Assembly (NCBI RefSeq): GCF_900113945.1 | Contig: NZ_FORG01000008.1 | Span: forward strand, 9,739-73,738 | Length of the DNA stretch: 64,000 nucleotides | Source of the DNA: Xenorhabdus mauleonii | GTDB lineage: Bacteria; Pseudomonadota; Gammaproteobacteria; Enterobacterales; Enterobacteriaceae | Reading direction: 5' to 3' | Shown: positions 58,857 to 64,000 of the stretch, one piece after another | Position numbering within the stretch: the first letter of the stretch is position 1 | How the letters are laid out: the number at the start of each line of letters is the position of its first letter | Program-made: the position numbers and the translations under genes | Notes under the pieces: model-generated | Told to the model about the DNA's origin: nothing | What the model saw: only the letters and a program-made list of their open reading frames with translations | Database searches by the model: none

Positions 58857-60195
58857 TGGCTGGCTCCTCAATGGAATTTTGTTTAATGCCTTTACGGATA
58901 AGTTTCATCATATAGGCATAACCGACGCCGAAAACACAGCCGTAAACGGCGAAGAAAATCAGCAGGCTGATACTCATGTGGATATCGCCATGTGCTGATA
59001 CCGCATCTTTGGTGCGCAACAGGCCATACACAACCCAAGGTTGACGACCAATTTCTGTCGTAAACCAACCTGCAAGGATTGCGATAAGGCCTGAAGGCGC
59101 CATCAAAAGCATGAAACGGAGAAAGAGGCGATTTTCATACAGCCGTTTTTTATGGCGTAGCCATAGCCCCCAGAATCCGGCGAAAATCATCAAAATCCCC
59201 AGACCGACCATGACACGAAATGACCAAAATACCATAAGCACATTTGGGCGATCTTCCGGTGAAAATTCTTTCAGTGCCGGAACTTGCTTATCCAGACTAT
59301 GTGTCAGGATCAGGCTGGCAAGGTATGGGATCTTGATTGCATAACGTGTTTCTTCGGTTTCTTGATTGGGAATGCCAAACAAAATTAAAGGCGTGGCTTC
59401 TCCGGGAGGATTTTCCCAATGTCCTTCCATTGCGGCGATTTTGGCCGGCTGGTGTTCCAAGGTATTCAAGCCATGCATGTCACCAATCAGGGCCTGTAAC
59501 GGTGCGACAATCAGGATCATCCACATGGCCATTGACAGCATTTTCCGCATGGCTGATGAGTCATTGCCTTTTAGCAGATGCCAGGCTGCGGATGCGGCAA
59601 CAAAAAATGCCGAGGAGAGAAATGCCGCGGTAGTCATATGCAGCAAGCGATAAGGAAAGGAGGGATTGAAAATCACGGCCAACCAATCAACCGGAACAAT
59701 TTGGTTGTTAATGAGTTCATGGCCTTGCGGTGTTTGCATCCAACTGTTGGAGGCCAAAATCCAGAATGTGGAAATGATCGTTCCAAGCGCCACCATGCAG
59801 GTTGCGAAAAAATGCAGTTTTTCACCAACCCGGTGCCAGCCAAACAACATAACACCAAGAAAGCCTGCTTCAAGGAAAAATGCGGTCAGCACTTCATAAA
59901 CTAATAAAGGGCCTGTAATGGAACCGGCAAAATCAGAGAAAAAGCTCCAGTTGGTACCGAATTGGTAAGCCATAACCAAGCCGGAAACTACTCCCATGCC
60001 GAAATTAACTGCGAAAACTTTTGACCAGAAATGGTATAACACCTTGTAGTCTGTATTGCGCGTCTTAAGCCACAAGCCTTCCAATACCGCTAAAAAGCTG
60101 GCTAGACCGATCGTAATGGCAGGAAAGATGATGTGAAAAGAAACCGTAAAGGCAAACTGTATCCTTGCAAGTTCAAGGGCATTTAATCCGAACAT
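58846..60195 (-). CDS. cioA: Cyanide-insensitive cytochrome bd quinol oxidase, subunit I
   Basis: A 449-aa haem-carrying inner-membrane subunit. It has FHIIFPAITIG with the proximal His near the N-terminus, the GRQPWVVYGLLRTKDAVS block, and a short Q loop between LIGDMHG and the later helices. That short loop and the length (E. coli CydA is ~520) place it in the CioA/bd-II-like branch, which tolerates cyanide. That would suit a bacterium living in dying insect tissue. AAGGGG lies five bases before the ATG at 60195; 31 further in-frame codons upstream lack support. The first of three overlapping genes. Confidence 0.94.
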   Translation of the reverse strand: MFGLNALELARIQFAFTVSFHIIFPAITIGLASFLAVLEGLWLKTRNTDYKVLYHFWSKVFAVNFGMGVVSGLVMAYQFGTNWSFFSDFAGSITGPLLVYEVLTAFFLEAGFLGVMLFGWHRVGEKLHFFATCMVALGTIISTFWILASNSWMQTPQGHELINNQIVPVDWLAVIFNPSFPYRLLHMTTAAFLSSAFFVAASAAWHLLKGNDSSAMRKMLSMAMWMILIVAPLQALIGDMHGLNTLEHQPAKIAAMEGHWENPPGEATPLILFGIPNQETEETRYAIKIPYLASLILTHSLDKQVPALKEFSPEDRPNVLMVFWSFRVMVGLGILMIFAGFWGLWLRHKKRLYENRLFLRFMLLMAPSGLIAILAGWFTTEIGRQPWVVYGLLRTKDAVSAHGDIHMSISLLIFFAVYGCVFGVGYAYMMKLIRKGIKQNSIEEPANGY

Positions 60196-60676
60196 AGTGA
60201 CCCCTTGTTTAAATCTATTAGTAAGTGAGTAAACAAATTTATTGGTATATAGGTAAACGAAGTTGAAAAGTGCAGGTAAGTAAAACATAGCAGTTATAGG
60301 TATAATAGTTACAATTTCTTATTTTTTGTCTATAACAGTTTTTTATTAATAAATAACGATGGAATATATAAAGAATGTTGGTTGCTTATAAATAACTTAT
60401 TAATAATTACGCAAGTGATTTTATGAGTGAAGCAATAAGAAAATAAATCACATTAATGGCGCGATACAATAATGAATGAAGAAATTATTGTCTGTGTAAA
60501 ATAACTTATTAATAAATATTAAAAGTGAATAATACTTCATAACAATTAAAGCATGAGGATTTTTCTTTAGAGATTTTATTAAAAACATAGAGTGGTTTCT
60601 GTTTCTTATCATATAATGTATAACACTTTTAATTTTCTTATTATTTGATATAACAATTTAAGAAAAGGCTAGACAT
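60196..60676. promoter_or_regulatory. Divergent promoter region between cioA and the mocR gene
   Basis: About 480 very AT-rich bases. The motif TATAACA recurs at about 60332, 60619 and 60650 and a related form (TATAATAGTTACA) at about 60303. MocR regulators usually bind short direct repeats, so these are candidate operators. No coding sequence was seen. Confidence 0.45.
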
Positions 60677-62098
60677 ATGACGCGTTACGAACAGTTAGCT
60701 GGCATGATTCGCCAGCAAATAGAAGATGATATCTGGCAAGTGGGGGATAGGTTGCCATCACTGCGGGAGACGGTGAAATCGTCAGGATTGAGCTTGATGA
60801 CAGTATTGCAAGCCTATCAGTTGCTGGAAAGCCAAGGATGGGTCGTAGCGCGGCCTCAATCAGGATATTACGTCGCTATGCGACTGAAACCTTTTGCTGC
60901 GGCAAAGGGAGGGAAGGGGCTGAATTTAAGTGAAAATGTCGAGATCAGCGCTTCTATTTTCGATGTATTGCAGGCATGCAAAGACCCGCAAATTATTCCC
61001 TTCGGTTCGGCATTTCCCGATCCTTCATTGCTGGTGGAGCCTAAGTTATCAAAAACATTGGCTTCCGTTGCCCGCCGATTTGTCCCGCACAGTTCACTGG
61101 CTAATTTGCCCCCGGGTAATGAAAAGTTACGTCGTAACATCTCACGCCGCTACGCGTCTTATGGCATCCATGTTTCGCCGGACGAGATTGTCATTACTGC
61201 GGGAGCAATGGAATCATTAAGTTTCAGCTTGCAATCAGTGACTTCACCGGGAGATTGGGTAGTGATTGAATCGCCGGCTTTTTATGGCGCATTGCAGGCG
61301 ATAGAGCGATTACGCTTGAAATCCATTGCGATTAAAACGGATCCCCATACAGGCATTGATTTGGATTCATTGGAAGAGATTGTACAAAAATATCCGATTA
61401 AAGCTTGTTGGCTGATGTCGCGTTTTCAGAATCCGCTTTGCAGCACGATGCCTACCAAGCATAAACAGCGGCTGGTGGAAATTCTGAACCAGAATCAAAT
61501 CGCTTTGGTTGAAGATGATGTATATAGCGAACTGTATTTCGGGCAAGAGCCTCCGGAGCCAATAAAAGCATGGGATACAGAAAATAATTTCATGCACTGC
61601 TCGTCATTTTCAAAATGTCTTGCGCCCGGTTATCGAGTGGGTTGGGTAGCCGCCGGGAAACATGCGAAGAAAATTCAGCAATTACAGATAATGAGCACCG
61701 TGTCAGCCAGTACGCCGACGCAACTGGCAATTGCGGATTATCTGACGCAGGGCGGGTATGACAATCATCTGCGGCGGTTGCGACGGCAACTGGAGCAGCT
61801 GCAAAGTCAGATGTTGCGTGCAATCAGCGACTATTTTCCTCAATCGGTGAAAGTGAACAGCGCCCGTGGCGGTTATTTCCTTTGGCTGGAATTTGAACCC
61901 CCTTTCAATGCCAACCGATTATATAAACTGGCGCTGGCTAAAAATATCAGCATTGCGCCGGGCAGCATGTTCTCTACCAGTTCCCAATTTGATCATGCTT
62001 TTCGTCTGAATACTTCATTTGCATGGAATGAAACCCAGGCTTTGGCAATGAAAGAACTGGGGGGATTATGTCATGCACTTTTGCGAGAATGCGGGTAA
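60677..62098 (+). CDS. MocR-type transcription regulator (GntR-like HTH fused to aminotransferase fold)
   Basis: A 473-aa cytoplasmic protein. Residues 1-70 are a GntR-type winged helix (QQIEDDIWQVGDRLPSLRE, LLESQGWVVARPQSGYYV). Residues ~105-470 are a class I aminotransferase fold with a PLP-binding lysine in SSFSKCLAPGYRVGW. The MSRFQNPLCSTMP and VEDDVYSELYF segments resemble E. coli YdcR. MocR proteins sense PLP or amino-compound adducts and control a nearby gene. The divergent cio operon and the downstream HutD/Ves gene are the candidates; which one it controls cannot be told from sequence. Confidence 0.9.
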   Translation: MTRYEQLAGMIRQQIEDDIWQVGDRLPSLRETVKSSGLSLMTVLQAYQLLESQGWVVARPQSGYYVAMRLKPFAAAKGGKGLNLSENVEISASIFDVLQACKDPQIIPFGSAFPDPSLLVEPKLSKTLASVARRFVPHSSLANLPPGNEKLRRNISRRYASYGIHVSPDEIVITAGAMESLSFSLQSVTSPGDWVVIESPAFYGALQAIERLRLKSIAIKTDPHTGIDLDSLEEIVQKYPIKACWLMSRFQNPLCSTMPTKHKQRLVEILNQNQIALVEDDVYSELYFGQEPPEPIKAWDTENNFMHCSSFSKCLAPGYRVGWVAAGKHAKKIQQLQIMSTVSASTPTQLAIADYLTQGGYDNHLRRLRRQLEQLQSQMLRAISDYFPQSVKVNSARGGYFLWLEFEPPFNANRLYKLALAKNISIAPGSMFSTSSQFDHAFRLNTSFAWNETQALAMKELGGLCHALLRECG

Positions 62099-62243
62099 TC
62101 AATCACATTTCAATCATTTGGATATTGTCGTCAGGGTAATTATTTGCGAATGTTTCTGTTAACAATTCGACCCAAGGGTATCGACATTAACCATAACCAT
62201 CTTTTGGTGTTGTAAACAGAATATAAAGTAGTAAAGGAGTGGC

Positions 62244-62813
62244 ATGAAAATGAAATGTTTTGATTATGCAACGTTACCAAGAGAGCAATGGTCTGAAGGG
62301 AAAGGCGAAACCAGAGACATCGTCTGCTGGCCTGTTTCGGATGATTTTGCTTGGAGAGCTTGCTTCACAACCATCCATAAAAGTGGAAATTTAGGACAAT
62401 ATCCTGACATTGATCGTTCTATTATTCTATTGAAAGGAAAAGGCATTCGCCTAACCAGCCCAGGATATCTGGAGCATGATTTAGTAAAAAAAATGGAGCC
62501 ATTCCATTTTTCGGGTGATATACGGGGGCACGTTGAATTGCTGGATGGCTCCGTTCAGTGTTTCAATATCATGACACGTCGTTCATGTTGGGTTTCTGAA
62601 ATCTCGGTGGTTTCAGACGAACGTTCATTGCCTACATTGCATAGCGGTGTTCTATACGTTTTAAAAGGCCGCTGGGAAATGAGTGGTTCAGAGTGTGTCC
62701 AGCTTGCTTTTGGGCAGGGGGCATGGTGGTTGCCGGATATACGAGAGGGAACGATTAAACCGTTGGTTGCTGACAGCCAGCTATTGTGGGTGGATTTGCG
62801 TCCTTTTGAATAA
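62244..62813 (+). CDS. HutD/Ves family protein
   Basis: A 189-aa cytosolic cupin-like protein. The pattern WSEGKGETRDI, FAWRACFTTIHKSG, IDRSIILLKG, CFNIMTRR and GAWWLPD follows E. coli Ves and Pseudomonas HutD. HutD-type proteins have been linked to histidine-utilisation or cold-related functions, but no activity is established. AAGGAG precedes the ATG at 62244 by four bases and a second ATG at 62250 by ten, so the start may be two codons later. It lies 145 bases after the mocR gene on the same strand and could be its target. Confidence 0.82.
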   Translation: MKMKCFDYATLPREQWSEGKGETRDIVCWPVSDDFAWRACFTTIHKSGNLGQYPDIDRSIILLKGKGIRLTSPGYLEHDLVKKMEPFHFSGDIRGHVELLDGSVQCFNIMTRRSCWVSEISVVSDERSLPTLHSGVLYVLKGRWEMSGSECVQLAFGQGAWWLPDIREGTIKPLVADSQLLWVDLRPFE

Positions 62814-62847
62814 ATTAACTAACTCGATATTGAATATCATCAAATAA

Positions 62848-62877
62848 GCGACTTGGTTTGATATCAAGTCGCCTTTT
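62848..62877 (+). terminator. Intrinsic terminator after the HutD/Ves gene
   Basis: GCGACTTG pairs with CAAGTCGC across a 9-base loop, followed by CTTTT. It lies 35 bases after the stop codon. Confidence 0.75.
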
Positions 62878-62908
62878 GAAGGGAGTTTTTAATTGGTACC
62901 AATGACAT

Positions 62909-63004
62909 TATATATCCTATTAACTCCAAGTTTCAGGAAGCAATGTATTATCATCCCGCGTCGCGGGATGATAATACATGCACCTTGAAGTACGACGCGT
63001 ATAT
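62909..63004 (+). repeat. Palindromic dispersed element, copy 2
   Basis: An inverted copy of the element at 56117-56213 with only a few differences. The hairpin arms are at 62945-62960 and 62962-62977, with the central base T instead of A. The flanks match copy 1 when reverse-complemented. Confidence 0.75.
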
Positions 63005-63270
63005 GTCTATTTATTCTGTGAAATAAAAGCATTATGTGAACGAAAATGTTTCCATAATAGAATTAATTTATTAAGGAAATAGGTTTTTTTTGTATGAGTA
63101 TTTAGGACTTATCCTAACGCAGAGAATAAATTAAGTCGGCTTATTATATTTTATGTATGAATGGGTTTAAGTCAATTCATAGATTAAAATATATTTATTG
63201 TTTTTAAATGAAAAAATTTTTTTAATTTTTTATTTTTTATCCCAATAATGCTAATGAAACAACTCTTTAG

Positions 63271-63294
63271 TATGTAAATAGATAAATTTACATA
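63271..63294. promoter_or_regulatory. Inverted repeat, possible operator of the invasin-like gene
   Basis: TATGTAAAT and ATTTACATA are perfect complements separated by six bases, about 140 bases before the start codon. The size and symmetry suit a dimeric regulator. Which one is unknown, and AT-rich DNA produces such repeats by chance. Confidence 0.35.
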
Positions 63295-63435
63295 GAGTTT
63301 TCTCACTTTTTAGCTGGTGGGATTTGCAAGTTTACTTTTGTAATTATTGAAACTCATTTGATTTTCATATAAAAAGCTTCACCTGATTAAATATCATGTT
63401 TTTTATTTGCCAGAATTATTTATTTGAGTGGAGTT

Positions 63436-64000
63436 ATGGATAAAGAGAATAGGTTAGAAACTGCTATTAATAACACGAGTTTTATTCGTCGTATTGCATG
63501 GATGAATATAGCCTTTCAATCATTATTTCCTGTTATTGTCAGTTTTTCTCCGGCTATGGCAGCCAACACAGGTGAACAAATTGAAAATGAATCAGTAACG
63601 GTGCCGGCAATCCAAAGGTATATCGTTCAGAAAAATGAAACTTTGAATGATATCGCCAAAAAGTTCAATGTAGCAATTGACGAAATAAAAGCTGCCAATC
63701 CACAACTTTCATTATTTAATGATAATACCTTGTTAACATCAGGAAAACATATTGTTATTCCTGCGAGAAAAAAATGGCTGAAATTACCTGATACCCAGCA
63801 AGAAACAGCAAAACAAGAAACAACAAAACAAGAACCGACAGGGCAAGAAAATCAGCTGGCCCATGCTGTTAAACAAACAGGGCAGTTTTTAACAAACGAC
63901 CCCAATATTCATACCGCAACGGATCTCGTCCGTTCATCCCTCGTCAGTAAAGCTAATGGCGAAATTGAGCAATGGCTTAAAAAAATGGGTAATGCCCGCG
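63436..64000 (+). CDS. Intimin/invasin-like inverse autotransporter with LysM domain (partial, 3' end beyond window)
   Basis: The first 188 codons of an outer-membrane protein. Residues 1-42 form an extended signal peptide (basic start, long hydrophobic stretch, AMA cleavage-like site). Residues ~60-111 are a LysM peptidoglycan-binding domain (RYIVQKNETLNDIAKKF, ending HIVIPARK). A low-complexity QETAKQETTKQE linker follows. SKANGEIEQWLKKMGNAR at the edge is the usual entry into the intimin/invasin beta-barrel. Full-length relatives continue with a 12-strand barrel and exported Ig-like repeats used in adhesion or host entry. GGAG lies just before the ATG. The exposed part is outside the window, so the ligand cannot be inferred. 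Confidence 0.88.
   Translation, partial: MDKENRLETAINNTSFIRRIAWMNIAFQSLFPVIVSFSPAMAANTGEQIENESVTVPAIQRYIVQKNETLNDIAKKFNVAIDEIKAANPQLSLFNDNTLLTSGKHIVIPARKKWLKLPDTQQETAKQETTKQEPTGQENQLAHAVKQTGQFLTNDPNIHTATDLVRSSLVSKANGEIEQWLKKMGNAR

Larger units (their letters stand above)
62814..63435. promoter_or_regulatory. Long AT-rich region upstream of the invasin-like gene
   Basis: About 620 bases containing the terminator, the second palindromic element, and about 430 extremely AT-rich bases leading to the invasin-like gene. No ORF is convincing. A 9-bp inverted repeat at 63271-63294 is the one clear operator-like feature. Confidence 0.5.

Overview
The window looks like a Xenorhabdus chromosome (Morganellaceae; entomopathogenic, nematode-associated). 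Three things suggest this. A giant GC-richer NRPS operon matches the xenoamicin (xab) assembly line of that genus as I recall it. The AT-rich flanking genes have clear enterobacterial relatives (FrmA/FrmB, AdiA/AdiC, PhoH, Ves/HutD, CioAB). Dispersed palindromic elements of Xenorhabdus/Photorhabdus type sit between them. No rRNA, tRNA, CRISPR array or insertion sequence was seen.

Bases 1-39475 (minus strand, transcribed right to left) are one NRPS operon: xabA (7 modules, 7714 aa), xabB (2 modules) and the first part of xabC (module 10 to the middle of module 12, running off the left edge). The genes overlap by 1 and 4 bases, so translation is probably coupled. Binding-pocket residues read from the A domains give approximately Pro, Ala, Val, hydrophobic, Ile, Thr, Val / Val, Val / Ala, beta-Ala, Pro and so on. 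Dual condensation/epimerisation (C/E) domains sit in modules 3, 5, 7, 9 and 11, so residues 2, 4, 6, 8 and 10 should be D. A 7 + 2 + 4 module layout with beta-Ala and Pro near the end matches the 13-residue xenoamicins. Module 13, the thioesterase and the xabD aspartate decarboxylase would lie beyond base 1.

Bases 39476-46438 hold the xabA promoter region, a phage-like hypothetical gene, a dispersed repeat, the frmA-frmB formaldehyde detoxification pair, an MFS transporter, a secreted DUF3828-like protein whose signal peptide appears broken, and an orphan holin-endolysin cassette.

Bases 46439-54728 carry the adiA-adiC acid-resistance operon, a small P-loop kinase, two UspF-type stress proteins, an extracytoplasmic endonuclease I with an extra C-terminal zinc-finger-like domain, and phoH. 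phoH is preceded by a well-formed Pho box, a short leader ORF and an intrinsic-terminator-like hairpin.

Bases 54849-64000 contain an unrecognised AT-rich 414-aa protein, a NarX-like orphan sensor kinase downstream of a cyanide-insensitive bd oxidase operon (cioA-cioB-DUF2474), a divergent MocR regulator, a HutD/Ves-family protein, and the start of a LysM-containing intimin/invasin-like outer-membrane protein cut by the right edge. Two inverted copies of a ~95-bp palindromic element bracket the kinase-cio-mocR-hutD block.
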